Positions 9,153-18,724 of a stretch of 64,000 nucleotides of DNA are shown piece by piece. The DNA is from Insulibacter thermoxylanivorax. GTDB taxonomy: Bacteria; Bacillota; Bacilli; Paenibacillales; DA-C8. The DNA is taken from positions 124,001-188,000 of the forward strand of contig NZ_BMAQ01000001.1 of the NCBI RefSeq assembly GCF_015472005.1, written 5' to 3'. The first letter of the stretch is position 1; each line of letters begins with the position of its first letter. The translations under genes were made by a program, and so were the position numbers. The notes under the pieces were generated by a model. It had not been told where the DNA came from. It ran no database searches and saw only the letters and a program-made list of their open reading frames with translations.

Positions 9153-10481
9153 ATGTATCTGCATGGTACGAGTCGTATTAATGAACGAGGGCATCTGGAG
9201 ATCGGCGGCTGCGACACCGTTGAGTTGGCACGAACTTACGGCACGCCGCTCTATGTGATGGATGAGGCGTTGATTCGCGAGCGCTGCCGGGCTTATATGG
9301 ATGCCTTCCGCAGCACCGGATTGAAGTTCCAAGTCGCTTATGCTTCGAAGGCATTCTGCACGATGGCGATGTGCCGGCTGGTTGCTGAAGAAGGGCTGTC
9401 GCTGGATGTTGTGTCCGACGGAGAATTGTATACCGCGCTCAAAGCGGGATACCCGCCGGAACGCATCCATTTCCACGGCAACAACAAGACACCGGTGGAG
9501 CTGGAGATGGCACTGGACGCGGGGATCGGCTGCTTCGTCGTCGATAATTTCACCGAACTCAAGATGTTGAACGCCATGGCCGGCGAGAAGGGCAAGAAAG
9601 CGAAGATCCTGCTTCGGATCACGCCCGGTGTTGCAGCGCATACGCATGACTATATCTCTACAGGACAGACGGATTCCAAATTCGGCTTTGATCTGGAAAG
9701 CGGCGCTGCTTATGACGCGGCGAAACAAGCAATCGAGTGTGAACATCTAGAACTGCTGGGGCTGCATTCGCATATCGGATCGCAGATCTTCGAAGTCGAG
9801 GGGTTCCGCATGGCCGTGGAGAAAGCAGCGAACTTCGCAGCGGACCTTCGCGATCAGCTGGGGATCCTGCTGTCCGTCGTCAATGTCGGCGGCGGCTTCG
9901 GCATCCGTTATAAGGAAGGGGATACGCCGCTGCCGGTCGAACGCTATGTTGAAGCGATTGCCGGCGCGGTGAAGGAGACCTTCTCCATGCGTGATTATCC
10001 GCTGCCGGAGGTCTGGATCGAACCCGGCCGCAGCATCGTCGGGGAAGCGGGCACGACCCTATATACCGTCGGCACATTCAAGGAGATTCCCGGCGTGCGC
10101 AAGTATATCGCTGTGGACGGCGGGATGACGGACAACCCGCGTCCAGCACTCTATCAATCGGAATATGAAGCGATGCTGGCGAATCGAGCCAATGAACCGG
10201 CTGAGGAGATCGTCTCCATCGCGGGCAAAGCCTGTGAGAGCGGGGATATGCTGATCTGGGATCTTCACCTGCCGAAGGCGCGGCACGGCGATATCCTGGC
10301 CGTGTCCTGCACAGGTGCTTACAACTATTCCATGGCGAGCAATTACAACCGCATCCGCCGTCCTGCCGTTGTCTTCGTCAAGGACGGTAAGGCTGACCTT
10401 GTCGTCCAGCGCGAGACCTATGAACATCTCGTCAGCCTCGACCTCATTCCAGAGCGGATGCGCGGGACCATTCATGCTTAA
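9153..10481 (+). CDS. lysA: Diaminopimelate decarboxylase
   Basis: A 442-residue PLP enzyme that converts meso-diaminopimelate to lysine, the last step of lysine synthesis. The PLP lysine is in AYASKAFC (about residue 63). HSHIGSQIF, GGGFGIRY, EPGRSIVGEAG and the CESGD substrate loop are the family motifs in order. It follows spoVAF after 222 bp, as in B. subtilis, where lysA is the last gene of the spoVA region. That gap shows no clear promoter, and I see no lysine riboswitch in it. Confidence 0.96.
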   Translation: MYLHGTSRINERGHLEIGGCDTVELARTYGTPLYVMDEALIRERCRAYMDAFRSTGLKFQVAYASKAFCTMAMCRLVAEEGLSLDVVSDGELYTALKAGYPPERIHFHGNNKTPVELEMALDAGIGCFVVDNFTELKMLNAMAGEKGKKAKILLRITPGVAAHTHDYISTGQTDSKFGFDLESGAAYDAAKQAIECEHLELLGLHSHIGSQIFEVEGFRMAVEKAANFAADLRDQLGILLSVVNVGGGFGIRYKEGDTPLPVERYVEAIAGAVKETFSMRDYPLPEVWIEPGRSIVGEAGTTLYTVGTFKEIPGVRKYIAVDGGMTDNPRPALYQSEYEAMLANRANEPAEEIVSIAGKACESGDMLIWDLHLPKARHGDILAVSCTGAYNYSMASNYNRIRRPAVVFVKDGKADLVVQRETYEHLVSLDLIPERMRGTIHA

Positions 10482-10493
10482 CAACTGAGACCA

Positions 10494-10533
10494 AGCAGGA
10501 CTCCGTCAGCCGCAGGGCGGGCGGAGTCTTGCT
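10494..10533 (+). terminator. Hairpin after lysA, possible weak terminator
   Basis: A 12-bp stem (AGCAGGACTCCG with CGGAGTCTTGCT, one G-T pair) around a 16-base loop follows the lysA stop by 12 bases. It is not followed by a T-run, so termination is uncertain. Confidence 0.4.
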
Positions 10534-10571
10534 GTAGATATACATCCTGATGGATAGGGGGACAGCAGGCG

Positions 10572-11171
10572 ATGAAGGATGCAAGACTCGAGCAGCAGAT
10601 CCGCTTCCTCCTGGAGATCGATCAGCTCAAACAAGTCGAGCGCAGATCCTATCTGGCTGATGGCAGCCGCCGTGAGAACAGCGCGGAACATTCCTGGCAT
10701 CTGGCGATGATGGCGGTGCTCCTATGTGAACATCTCGATGATCCCGGGATTGATCTTCTGAGAGTGATGAAGATGCTGCTGATCCATGACCTGGTAGAGA
10801 TCGATGCGGGGGATACCTATGCTTATGATCCGCAAGGCCAAGAGGATAAGTACGATCGCGAACTCGCCTGCGCCAACCGGCTCTTCCGTCTCTTGCCGGA
10901 GGAGCAGCGGGATGAGTTGATGGCCTTGTGGCAGGAATTCGAGGAAGGTATTTCGCCGGAGGCGAAGTACGCCGCAGCGTTGGACCGTCTGCAGCCGATG
11001 CTGCTGAATTACGCGGCACAGGGCAGATCTTGGCGGGAACATGGGATCCATAGCCGGCAGGTGTTGGCGCGACAAGAAGCGATCGCGGAGGTTTCTCAGA
11101 AGCTGGGGGATTACAGCCGCGGTCTGATCCAAGATGCAGTTGCTAAGGGCTATTTGAAGGCGCAGGGTTGA
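10572..11171 (+). CDS. HD-domain protein (HDDC2/YfbR-like phosphohydrolase)
   Basis: A 199-residue protein with the metal-binding HD-domain pattern: His in ENSAEHSWHLAMMA (about residue 42), HD in LLIHDLVEIDAGD (about residues 75-81), and a later Asp in ALDRLQPML (about 139). Related proteins act on deoxynucleoside 5'-monophosphates, so a nucleotidase is possible, but the substrate cannot be read from sequence. It stands alone between lysA and ppiB with its own site (GGGGGACAG). Confidence 0.75.
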   Translation: MKDARLEQQIRFLLEIDQLKQVERRSYLADGSRRENSAEHSWHLAMMAVLLCEHLDDPGIDLLRVMKMLLIHDLVEIDAGDTYAYDPQGQEDKYDRELACANRLFRLLPEEQRDELMALWQEFEEGISPEAKYAAALDRLQPMLLNYAAQGRSWREHGIHSRQVLARQEAIAEVSQKLGDYSRGLIQDAVAKGYLKAQG

Positions 11172-11312
11172 GATTTTTGCATTGACGGCAAGCTTTGTGT
11201 AAGATGGGATGGAGTTATGATCGGCAGAGTAATGGGAATAGCCGCAGCGGCTGTGACGCTGTGTGTGACGGATGTCGATCATGAAGCTATGATGGGAGGA
11301 GATTGACCTAGT

Positions 11313-11750
11313 ATGAAAAAGGGCAAAATAACATTGGAAAAGGGCGGGGAGATCCTTCTTGAATTTTTCCCGGATGAGGCGCCGAATACCGTAGCAAACT
11401 TCGAGAAATTAGCAAACTCCGGCTTCTATAACGGGCTGACTTTTCACCGTGTTATCCCCGGCTTCGTCGCCCAGGGCGGCTGCCCGATCGGTAACGGCAC
11501 AGGCGGAGCGGGGTATACGATCAAGTGTGAAGTCGACACCAACGTGAGCAAGCACGAGCGGGGGACGTTGGCGATGGCGCATGCCGGGAGAGACACGGGA
11601 AGCAGCCAGTTCTATATCTGCTATCAGCCGCAGCCGCATCTGGACGGTCATCATACGGTTTTTGGCAGAGTGGTTAAGGGGATGGAGCATGTGGATGCCC
11701 TTCGTCCCGGGGATAAGATGGCAGAAGTCAAAGTCTGGGACGAGGAATAA
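11313..11750 (+). CDS. ppiB: Peptidyl-prolyl cis-trans isomerase (cyclophilin)
   Basis: A 145-residue cytosolic cyclophilin that speeds prolyl bond isomerisation during folding. The core motifs are [13 protein letters not shown] (about residues 45-57), the QFYIC segment in [10 protein letters not shown], and [15 protein letters not shown]. There is no signal peptide. It has the same place as ppiB of B. subtilis, between lysA and the rib operon. A strong terminator follows. Confidence 0.95.
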   Translation: MKKGKITLEKGGEILLEFFPDEAPNTVANFEKLANSGFYNGLTFHRVIPGFVAQGGCPIGNGTGGAGYTIKCEVDTNVSKHERGTLAMAHAGRDTGSSQFYICYQPQPHLDGHHTVFGRVVKGMEHVDALRPGDKMAEVKVWDEE

Positions 11751-11763
11751 GCTGTCGGATTCG

Positions 11764-11795
11764 AAAGCAAGGTGAGCGAATACCTTGCTTTTTGT
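11764..11795 (+). terminator. Rho-independent terminator after ppiB
   Basis: A 10-bp stem, AAAGCAAGGT and ACCTTGCTTT, encloses an 8-base loop and continues into a T-run. Confidence 0.9.
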
Positions 11796-11848
11796 ATTTT
11801 TCGGTGCTATGCTTTTAGTAATCTTAACAACCGCATACTGATCATGTA

Positions 11849-12008
11849 TTCCTTCAGGGCAGGGTGAAATTCCCGACCGGCGGTGATTCGCGGAGCGCGT
11901 TCATTCGCAAGCCGCGATCAGTCCGTGACCCGCCATGTTGCTAAGCAGCATGACGGTGGACCCGGTGTGATTCCGGGACCGACAGTATAGTCTGGATGGG
12001 AGAAGGAA
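11849..12008 (+). promoter_or_regulatory. FMN riboswitch (RFN element) before ribD
   Basis: The conserved RFN blocks appear in order: CTTCAGGGCAGGGTGAAAT, TCCCGACCGGCGGTGATT, CCCGGTGTGATTCCGGGACC, and GACAGTATAGTCTGGATGGG. The closing helix P1 is perfect: TTCCTTC (11849-11855) with GAAGGAA (12002-12008). The sensor binds FMN and turns off riboflavin genes. About 270 bases separate the aptamer from ribD, longer than usual. Confidence 0.97.
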
Positions 12009-12223
12009 ACCGTGCATCTGCAAGTCCATTGGTGCAGATCTTATTTATCGAGGCTCTATGTACCTTTTTTCACATGGTGGGTACCAGCAGCCTATATTCC
12101 CGCTTTGTTTGAAAGTAAGTCGGGAACGATGCAGGCTGAGCTGCGACTGAAGCGGCGGTACTTGCATCGGTTAAGATCAGTCTGATGCACGATGACTTGG
12201 CTTAAAGCTCGGCATACTTACCC
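12009..12223 (+). promoter_or_regulatory. Long rib leader between aptamer and terminator
   Basis: This transcribed leader joins the FMN aptamer to the terminator. It contains a hairpin (ATCTGCA and TGCAGAT, about 12016-12039) and no gene. It probably supplies the alternative antiterminator pairing, but I could not identify the partner strand by eye. Confidence 0.5.
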
Positions 12224-12252
12224 AGGCCCCTCTAGGTTTAGAGGGGCTTTAT
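12224..12252 (+). terminator. FMN-controlled terminator of the rib leader
   Basis: A 9-bp stem, GCCCCTCTA and TAGAGGGGC with a GGTT loop, is followed by TTTATT and stands 28 bases before ribD. Its place downstream of the RFN aptamer indicates the expression platform. Confidence 0.8.
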
Positions 12253-12279
12253 TAATACTTTGCGAGGTGGTGAACAACC

Positions 12280-13416
12280 ATGACGAACCGCAGCTTAAAC
12301 CATCGCCATGTGCTGCATGATGAGGCGTATATGCAACTCGCTCTGGAACTTGCTGCCGCAGCCCGAGGACAGACGGACAGCAATCCCATCGTCGGCTGCG
12401 TCATCGTCAAGGACGGGCGAATCGTGGGACTCGGTTCGCATCTGCGGCGCGGCGAGGCGCATGCGGAGGTCCATGCGCTCAAGATGGCGGGCGGAGAAGC
12501 CCGCGGCAGCACCGTCTATGTGACCCTTGAACCTTGCAGCCATCGGGGACGTACGCCGCCCTGTGCCAAGCAGTTGATCGAGGCCGGCGTGAAGCGCATC
12601 GTCGCCGCCTGCCGCGATCCGAATCCCCTTGTCTCAGGCCGCGGGCTGAAGATGCTGCAGGAACACGGCATAGAGACAGAAGTCGGCGTCCTTGAAGAGC
12701 AGGCGCTGCAGTTGAATGAACATTTCTTTACCTATGTGGCGAAGGGACGCCCTTTCATCACCTTGAAGACGGCATCGACTCTGGACGGCAAGGTCGCTTC
12801 TTATACCGGGGACAGCCGCTGGATTACCAATGAAGAAGCCAGAGCTTATGTACACACGCTCCGCCATCAGCACCAAGCGATCATGGTCGGCATCGGAACG
12901 GTGCTGGCGGATGACCCAAGTCTCACCGTTCGCGCACCAGTACCCGGTGTTCATCCGATTCGCATCATCGTTGACTCCCAGCTGCGCACGCCGCTCCACG
13001 CGAAAGTGGTGCAAGACGGGTTGGCGGAGACGATCATCTTGACGACGGAGCGCGCCGATAAGCAGGCTGCCGCACGCTTGGAGCAAGCCGGTGTGACGGT
13101 GATCGCCTGCGGCGACGGCAAGCGGGTCGATCTGCCGCTCGCCATGCAGAAGCTTGCTGAACGTGAGATCGCCTCAATCCTGCTCGAAGGCGGCGGTACG
13201 CTGAACGGTGCGATGCTGGCCCACGGCTTGATCGATAAGATGGTGTTGTTCTATGCCCCGAAGATCATCGGCGGTGCGGAGGCGCCGGCGAATTTTCAGA
13301 TGACGGGAATAGAGAAGATGGCCGATGCGTACCGGCTTGAACGCGTTCAAATCGAGACCTTCGGCGACAATGTCGGGATCATCGGTTATCCCGTATATCC
13401 GAGGAGGGAAGCATAG
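12280..13416 (+). CDS. ribD: Bifunctional riboflavin deaminase/reductase RibD
   Basis: The N-terminal domain (residues 1-150) is a zinc deaminase: HAEVHAL and PCSHRGRTPPC supply the zinc ligands and catalytic Glu. The C-terminal domain (150-370) is the NADPH-dependent ribosyl reductase (TLDGKVAS, GIGTVLADDPSLTVR, LLEGGGTLNGAML). Together they carry out two successive steps on the pyrimidine intermediate of riboflavin synthesis. The length (378 aa) is close to the family norm. It abuts ribE with no gap. Confidence 0.96.
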   Translation: MTNRSLNHRHVLHDEAYMQLALELAAAARGQTDSNPIVGCVIVKDGRIVGLGSHLRRGEAHAEVHALKMAGGEARGSTVYVTLEPCSHRGRTPPCAKQLIEAGVKRIVAACRDPNPLVSGRGLKMLQEHGIETEVGVLEEQALQLNEHFFTYVAKGRPFITLKTASTLDGKVASYTGDSRWITNEEARAYVHTLRHQHQAIMVGIGTVLADDPSLTVRAPVPGVHPIRIIVDSQLRTPLHAKVVQDGLAETIILTTERADKQAAARLEQAGVTVIACGDGKRVDLPLAMQKLAEREIASILLEGGGTLNGAMLAHGLIDKMVLFYAPKIIGGAEAPANFQMTGIEKMADAYRLERVQIETFGDNVGIIGYPVYPRREA

Positions 13417-14076
13417 ATGTTCACAGGTATCATAGAAGAGATCGGAACGCTTCGCTCTGTGGAGCGAGCCGGTCAGGCCATGGTGCTGACCATCCAAGCA
13501 GAACGTGTGCTGGAGGATGTCAAGATCGGCGACAGCATCGCGGTGAACGGCGTCTGTCTGACGGTCACCCGCTTCGATCGCACGTCGTTTACCGCCGATG
13601 TGATGCCCGAGACCTACCGCAAGACGAATCTCCATGAACTGCGTTCGGGCAGTCCGCTGAATCTGGAGCGGGCGATGCCGGCGGACGGCCGATTCGGCGG
13701 ACATATCGTACAGGGCCATGTAGACGGCACAGCTGTGATCACAGCGCGCAGACAGGAGGAGAATGCCGTCGTGTTCACGCTGCGGCTTAAGGACCCGAGC
13801 CTGATGGATACGATCCTGCCCCGCGGCTCCATCACGATCGACGGCATCAGCCTGACGGTGGTGCGGGCGGAGGGCGATGAGGTAACGGTATCGATCATTC
13901 CCCATACGCTGGCTCAGACCATCCTGCAGTATAAACATGAGGGAGCAACGGTCAACATCGAAACGGACATCATCGGCAAATACGTCGCACATCTCCTCCA
14001 GCGGCGCAGTGCGAACGCGGTCCATCCCGCCCGGGGGCTGACGATGGAGATGCTGGTGGAGAACGGCTTCGTCTAA
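13417..14076 (+). CDS. ribE: Riboflavin synthase alpha subunit
   Basis: A 219-residue two-lobe enzyme that dismutates two 6,7-dimethyl-8-ribityllumazine molecules to riboflavin. Both lumazine-binding repeats are seen: one starting MFTGIIEEIGTL, the second after GGHIVQGHVDGTA at residue 100. CLTV in both halves (NGVCLTVTRF and DGISLTVVRA) is characteristic. The ATG follows the ribD stop directly. Confidence 0.96.
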   Translation: MFTGIIEEIGTLRSVERAGQAMVLTIQAERVLEDVKIGDSIAVNGVCLTVTRFDRTSFTADVMPETYRKTNLHELRSGSPLNLERAMPADGRFGGHIVQGHVDGTAVITARRQEENAVVFTLRLKDPSLMDTILPRGSITIDGISLTVVRAEGDEVTVSIIPHTLAQTILQYKHEGATVNIETDIIGKYVAHLLQRRSANAVHPARGLTMEMLVENGFV

Positions 14077-14109
14077 GGCTGTTCATATTTTAGATATGGA
14101 GGGATAAGG

Positions 14110-15333
14110 ATGGGAGTAGAGATCAAGTTTGACCCGATCGAAGATGCGATCTACGATCTGATTCTCGGCAAGGTCGTGATCGTCGTTGATGATGAGGATA
14201 GAGAGAATGAAGGGGATTTTGTCGCCTTAGCGGAGAAGGCAACGCCGGAGATCATCAACTTCATGGCGAAGGAAGGGCGCGGTCTGATCTGCGCTCCGAT
14301 CACAGAAGAGCGGGCGCAGGAGCTGAATCTGCCGCCGATGGTCGATAAGAATACCGATTACCACGGCACGGCATTCACGGTGTCGGTGGATCATATCGAG
14401 ACAACAACCGGCATCTCAGCTTATGAACGTTCGCGTACGGTGCAGGCGCTGATCGATCCGGAGGCGAAACCGCAGGATTTCCGCAGGCCGGGACATATCT
14501 TCCCTTTGGTCGCCCGCAAGGGAGGCGTGCTGCGCAGAGCCGGACATACCGAAGCGGCGGTCGATCTGGCGAAGATGTGCGGCGCTTATCCCGCCGGGGT
14601 GATCTGTGAGATCATGAAGGAAGACGGCACCATGGCCCGTGTTCCCGACCTGATGGAGATCGCGAAGAAACATGACTTGAAGATCATCTCGATCCAAGAT
14701 CTCATCCGCTACCGCAACGAGAAGGAGAACCTCGTCAAACGCGAAGTAGAGGTGAGACTGCCCACGGAATACGGTGTCTTCCAGGCGGTGGCCTACACCA
14801 ATTCCGTCGATGACAAGGAGCATGTCGCCCTCGTGAAGGGCAAGATTGACCCCAATATTCCAACTCTTGTCAGAGTGCATTCCGAATGTTTGACCGGCGA
14901 TGTCTTCCACTCGCATCGCTGCGATTGCGGCCCCCAGCTGGCAGCTGCATTGAAGCAGATTCAAGAGCACGGCTCCGGTGTCCTGCTGTATATGAGACAA
15001 GAGGGGCGGGGCATCGGCCTGATCAATAAGCTCAAGGCTTATAAGCTGCAGGAACAAGGCCTGGATACCGTCGATGCGAATATCAAGCTCGGATTCAAGC
15101 CGGATCTTCGGGATTACGGGATTGGCGCGCAGATCTTGAAGGATCTCGGCGTGCGCAAGATGAAGCTGCTCACGAACAATCCGCGCAAGATCAAGGGATT
15201 ACAGGGCTACGGTCTGGAGGTCGTCGACCGCATCCCGATTCAAATGGAGGCGAACGAGGACAACGCGCTTTATCTTTATACGAAGAAAGAGAAACTTGGA
15301 CACATGCTTACTATTACAAAGAATCCAAAATAA
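14110..15333 (+). CDS. ribBA: Bifunctional DHBP synthase / GTP cyclohydrolase II
   Basis: 407 residues. Residues 1-210 are 3,4-dihydroxy-2-butanone-4-phosphate synthase ([11 protein letters not shown] acidic metal loop; [17 protein letters not shown]). Residues 210-400 are GTP cyclohydrolase II, with the zinc cysteines in [17 protein letters not shown] and the RQEGRGIG loop. It provides both the four-carbon unit and the pyrimidine start of riboflavin. Confidence 0.97.
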   Translation: MGVEIKFDPIEDAIYDLILGKVVIVVDDEDRENEGDFVALAEKATPEIINFMAKEGRGLICAPITEERAQELNLPPMVDKNTDYHGTAFTVSVDHIETTTGISAYERSRTVQALIDPEAKPQDFRRPGHIFPLVARKGGVLRRAGHTEAAVDLAKMCGAYPAGVICEIMKEDGTMARVPDLMEIAKKHDLKIISIQDLIRYRNEKENLVKREVEVRLPTEYGVFQAVAYTNSVDDKEHVALVKGKIDPNIPTLVRVHSECLTGDVFHSHRCDCGPQLAAALKQIQEHGSGVLLYMRQEGRGIGLINKLKAYKLQEQGLDTVDANIKLGFKPDLRDYGIGAQILKDLGVRKMKLLTNNPRKIKGLQGYGLEVVDRIPIQMEANEDNALYLYTKKEKLGHMLTITKNPK

Positions 15334-15380
15334 TAAAAAGAATATGCTCACGATGACCATACGAACCATGAATGTAATCT

Positions 15381-15404
15381 CCTGTTGCTGTATTTCTCAA
15401 CAGG
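15381..15404 (+). other. Hairpin in the ribBA-ribH spacer
   Basis: CCTGTTG and CAACAGG form a 7-bp stem with a 10-base loop in the 116-bp spacer. There is no T-run, so it is more likely an mRNA processing or stability element than a terminator. Confidence 0.4.
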
Positions 15405-15449
15405 ATCACATATAACGAATCACAAAGACGAAAGAGAGGAATCAGAGAA

Positions 15450-15917
15450 ATGGCGAACATTTATGAAGGACATCTGGTGTCAAAAGGACTAAAATACGGG
15501 ATAGTGGCAGGCAGATTTAATGAGTTCATCACGACAAGACTGCTCAGCGGCGCAGAGGATGCCTTGCGCCGCCATGGCGTGCAGGATGATGAGATCGATA
15601 TCGCTTGGACCCCGGGTGCATTTGAAATCCCGCTCGTTGCACAAAAGATGGCCGCAAGCGGCAAGTATGATGCTATAATTACATTGGGTGCCGTGATCCG
15701 CGGTGCTACATCTCATTATGATTATGTGTGCAATGAAGTGGCCAAGGGCGTCGCGCAGGCTTCCCAGAAGACGGGCGTACCGGTCATCTTCGGAGTCTTG
15801 ACGACGGATACGATCGAACAAGCCGTCGAACGTGCAGGCACGAAGGCCGGCAACAAGGGCTGGGAGGCGGCGGTCAGCGCGATTGAGATGGCGAATCTGA
15901 TGAAACAATTGCCTTAA
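15450..15917 (+). CDS. ribH: 6,7-dimethyl-8-ribityllumazine synthase
   Basis: A 155-residue subunit that condenses the two riboflavin precursors to lumazine and forms icosahedral shells. Typical motifs are GRFNEFIT at the N-terminus, [10 protein letters not shown] (about residue 55), and [14 protein letters not shown] with the catalytic His near residue 88. It ends the rib operon. Confidence 0.96.
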   Translation: MANIYEGHLVSKGLKYGIVAGRFNEFITTRLLSGAEDALRRHGVQDDEIDIAWTPGAFEIPLVAQKMAASGKYDAIITLGAVIRGATSHYDYVCNEVAKGVAQASQKTGVPVIFGVLTTDTIEQAVERAGTKAGNKGWEAAVSAIEMANLMKQLP

Positions 15918-15984
15918 TAGAACGCCTGTTGCTGCCGTTGTCAAGACTTGCAAGATCCGAACTTTGCTTTGAAGAGGGACAGGC

Positions 15985-16761
15985 ATGGAGATGAATTTTA
16001 AACTGGACACCTTCGAAGGTCCGCTGGACCTTCTGCTTCATCTGATCGACAGCCAAGAGATCGATATCTATGATATCCCAATCAGCCAGATCACCGATCA
16101 ATACATGGCTTATATCGAGACGATGCAAGAGCTCGAGTTGGAGCTGGCAAGCGAATTTCTTGTCATGGCTGCCGAACTGCTGTATATCAAAAGCCGCATG
16201 CTTCTCCCGAGACCTCCCGTGATCGAGCAAGAAGACGGCAGCATAGAGGAAGTGGACCCGCGGGAAGAACTCGTACAGCGCTTGATTGAATACCGCAAAT
16301 ACAAAGCTGCTGCCGATCAGTTGCGCGAGATGGAAGTCGCGCGCAGCTTGATCTATACGCGGGCGCCGCTGGATCTGTCCGAATATATGCCGCATATCGA
16401 GGAGAATCCGGTGCAAGACTTCAACTTGTCCGATCTCTTGATCGCCTTTCAGCGGGCACTTCGGCGATCGCGATCGCGTATGGCGATTGCGAAGATCACC
16501 CGCGATGAGATCTCTGTCAAAGACCGCATGGTGCAAGTGACGGACACGATCAGCAAGGCGGGGGGCAGGACGATGTTCTCGAAGCTGATCGGCGAGGATG
16601 CCGATCGCACGGATATCGTTGTGACGTTCTTAGCGCTGCTGGAACTGATCAGGCGGAAGTTCGTGTCTTGTTACCAGCATCGTTTGTTCGACGATATCGT
16701 CATTCAACTTCGCGAATCAGGGGGAAACGATGAACTACCAGCAGATGAAATCAGTTATTGA
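15985..16761 (+). CDS. scpA: Segregation and condensation protein A
   Basis: A 258-residue kleisin subunit that bridges the SMC dimer for chromosome segregation. The N-terminal helical domain begins FKLDTFEGPLDLLLHLI, the standard ScpA opening; a central acidic linker and a C-terminal winged helix (TFLALLELIRRKFVSC) follow. Its end overlaps scpB by 32 bases. Confidence 0.96.
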   Translation: MEMNFKLDTFEGPLDLLLHLIDSQEIDIYDIPISQITDQYMAYIETMQELELELASEFLVMAAELLYIKSRMLLPRPPVIEQEDGSIEEVDPREELVQRLIEYRKYKAAADQLREMEVARSLIYTRAPLDLSEYMPHIEENPVQDFNLSDLLIAFQRALRRSRSRMAIAKITRDEISVKDRMVQVTDTISKAGGRTMFSKLIGEDADRTDIVVTFLALLELIRRKFVSCYQHRLFDDIVIQLRESGGNDELPADEISY

Positions 16762-17383
16762 AGGCCTGCTGTTCGCAGCCGGGGATGAGGGGCTGGATGC
16801 GCGTCAGATTGCTGAGGTGCTGGAACAGAGCCCGGAACTCGTAACGGAGCTCATCCAGAGTTTGAAGAATGACTTGCGCCGTGACGGCCGAGGCATTCAG
16901 ATTGTTGAGATCGCAGGCACTTATCAGATGACGACGCTGCCGGAACATGCCCCTTTTTTTGAACGACTGGCCTATTCTCCTTCCCATGCGACGCTTTCAC
17001 AGGCTGCGCTGGAGACCCTGGCGATCGTTGCCTACAAGCAGCCGATAACCAGGATTGAGATCGAGGAGATCCGCGGCGTGAGATCGGACCGGGCGATTCA
17101 GACGCTCGTCGCCAAACAGCTCATCCATGAAGTAGCGAGAGCGGAAGTGATCGGCAGACCGATACTATATGGGACGACGAAGCATTTCCTCGACTACTTC
17201 GGTTTGAAGAGCCTGGATGATCTGCCTGTGCCGCCTGACTTCGATGCAGCGACGCTGGCGCAGCAGACGAGGGATCTTTTCGATAAGATGGGCGAACGGC
17301 AGAGTGAACTGGACGGCCAACTGACGTTTGACGACCTGCGTGAACTCGTTGATGAGCAGACGCTTGCCGACGAGCCGGAATGA
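16730..17383 (+). CDS. scpB: Segregation and condensation protein B
   Basis: A 217-residue protein of two winged helices that binds the middle of ScpA. The opening IEGLLFAAGDEGLDARQIAEVL and LETLAIVAYKQPITRIEIEE (about residue 95) are characteristic. The ATG lies inside the end of scpA with GGGGGAAA as ribosome site. The C-terminal 40 residues are acidic and probably disordered. Confidence 0.96.
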   Translation: MNYQQMKSVIEGLLFAAGDEGLDARQIAEVLEQSPELVTELIQSLKNDLRRDGRGIQIVEIAGTYQMTTLPEHAPFFERLAYSPSHATLSQAALETLAIVAYKQPITRIEIEEIRGVRSDRAIQTLVAKQLIHEVARAEVIGRPILYGTTKHFLDYFGLKSLDDLPVPPDFDAATLAQQTRDLFDKMGERQSELDGQLTFDDLRELVDEQTLADEPE

Positions 17384-17438
17384 TATAGATGTAACATTCT
17401 CGATGAGTCAGAATGAAATATATGGATTCGCGCATACT

Positions 17439-17472
17439 ATCCCTTGAATGTTGCCATTCGAGGGATTTTTTG
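17439..17472 (+). terminator. Rho-independent terminator after scpB
   Basis: A 12-bp stem (ATCCCTTGAATG with CATTCGAGGGAT, one wobble) has a 4-base loop and a following run of T. Confidence 0.92.
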
Positions 17473-17518
17473 TTTTCCTCTGTTGGCTGGAAACTAGCAG
17501 AACGGCAGGTGTTCGTCG

Positions 17519-18193
17519 ATGATAGGTTGGATCATCGCAGGGATCATCGGACTTCTAGTCATCCTAATCTTACTGAGTGATCTGGAGGTGGAGATTGCCG
17601 TCAAGCGTGCAGAAGAGAAGGATCGCTGGGTGTTGAAGTTCCGCTGGCTTTATGGGTTGATTCGCTATGAGTGGCTTGCTCCCAAGATGAATTTCAGGGG
17701 CAAAGAAGGGCTGATCCTGCGGAGCAAAACAGTCAACGAACAGGCCGGCGAGAAAACGCAGGAAAATAAGATAAAGATCGATGAGGCGTTTGTGAAGAAG
17801 GAATACCGCAAACTGATGGCATTGATCAAGAACACTTTCGGCATATCCCGCTGGCTGCAGGAGACCTTCAGTCATGTCCGCTGTGTGAACCTTCATTGGC
17901 ATACACAGATCGGTGCCGGCGATGCCATGGAGACGGCTACGCTCACCGGCCTTGCCTGGACCTTGAAGGGCTCCCTCATCGGCTATCTCTCCAATCATAT
18001 CAAGCTCAAAACACAACCGCGCCTGTACATCCTTCCCATGTATAACCAGACCAAGTGGCGCACTGAGCTCAACTGCATATTCAAGTTAAGAACAGGATAT
18101 GCTATGATTGCTGGATTATTGTTGCTGGTGCGCATTTTACGAATTAAGGGAGGCATAAAGACATGGCAGAGCATCCTATCCAAGGCCTCATGA
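17519..18193 (+). CDS. ytfI: DUF2953 membrane protein (YtfI-like)
   Basis: A 224-residue protein with an N-terminal membrane helix (MIGWIIAGIIGLLVILILL), a basic soluble region, the LHWHTQIGAGDAMETATLTG segment typical of DUF2953, and a second hydrophobic stretch near the end. Its biochemical role is unknown. It overlaps ytfJ by 31 bases, as in the B. subtilis pair ytfI-ytfJ, which lies elsewhere on that chromosome; here the pair occupies the position of ypuI. A sporulation role is inferred from the partner. Confidence 0.8.
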   Translation: MIGWIIAGIIGLLVILILLSDLEVEIAVKRAEEKDRWVLKFRWLYGLIRYEWLAPKMNFRGKEGLILRSKTVNEQAGEKTQENKIKIDEAFVKKEYRKLMALIKNTFGISRWLQETFSHVRCVNLHWHTQIGAGDAMETATLTGLAWTLKGSLIGYLSNHIKLKTQPRLYILPMYNQTKWRTELNCIFKLRTGYAMIAGLLLLVRILRIKGGIKTWQSILSKAS

Positions 18194-18627
18194 AGACGGC
18201 TATGGAGAATATTAAGGAAATGGTCGATGTCAACACAATCGTCGGCGATCCTGTAGAGACCAAGGATGGCAGCGTGATCCTGCCGATCTCAAAGGTGAAT
18301 TTTGGATTTGCCGCAGGGGGAAGTGAGTTCGTCATCGATGGAGACCGGCCGCAGACCGTTCCAGAAGGCCATCATGCGAATATCTATCATCCATTCGGCG
18401 GCGGATCCGGCGGCGGTGTATCAATTACGCCGATCGCGTTCCTCGTCGTATCCGCTTCCGGCGTGAATGTCGTACCGCTGGACAGCCAGACTCACCTGCT
18501 CGATCGTGTGATCGACAACGCTCCTCAGTTGGTGGAGAAGCTGCAGAGTATGATGAAGAAAAACAATACGCTCTCCTCATCTGCCGCGAACTCGACGAAT
18601 TCGGCCGATCCCGCTCCATATATCTAG
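18163..18627 (+). CDS. ytfJ: Sporulation protein YtfJ (GerW family)
   Basis: A 154-residue GerW-family protein. It opens MAEHPIQGLMKTAMENIKEM, carries VETKDGSVILPISKV and a glycine-rich FGGGSGGGVSITP segment, and ends in a low-complexity Ser/Asn tail. In B. subtilis ytfJ is expressed in the forespore and affects germination. The start lies within ytfI. Confidence 0.9.
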   Translation: MAEHPIQGLMKTAMENIKEMVDVNTIVGDPVETKDGSVILPISKVNFGFAAGGSEFVIDGDRPQTVPEGHHANIYHPFGGGSGGGVSITPIAFLVVSASGVNVVPLDSQTHLLDRVIDNAPQLVEKLQSMMKKNNTLSSSAANSTNSADPAPYI

Positions 18628-18724
18628 GTGGTAAGGAAGCAGATTTTTTAGTGAAGCGGACTGGCTGAGGGAGCAGGACGGAATGACTGGCAGAAGAAGC
18701 AGGACGAAGGCGGTGGGATGAAGC
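18628..18724. other. Purine-rich gap after ytfJ
   Basis: There is no gene or terminator here. The DNA consists of loose GAAGCAGGACG-like repeats leading into the 13-bp array. Confidence 0.5.
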
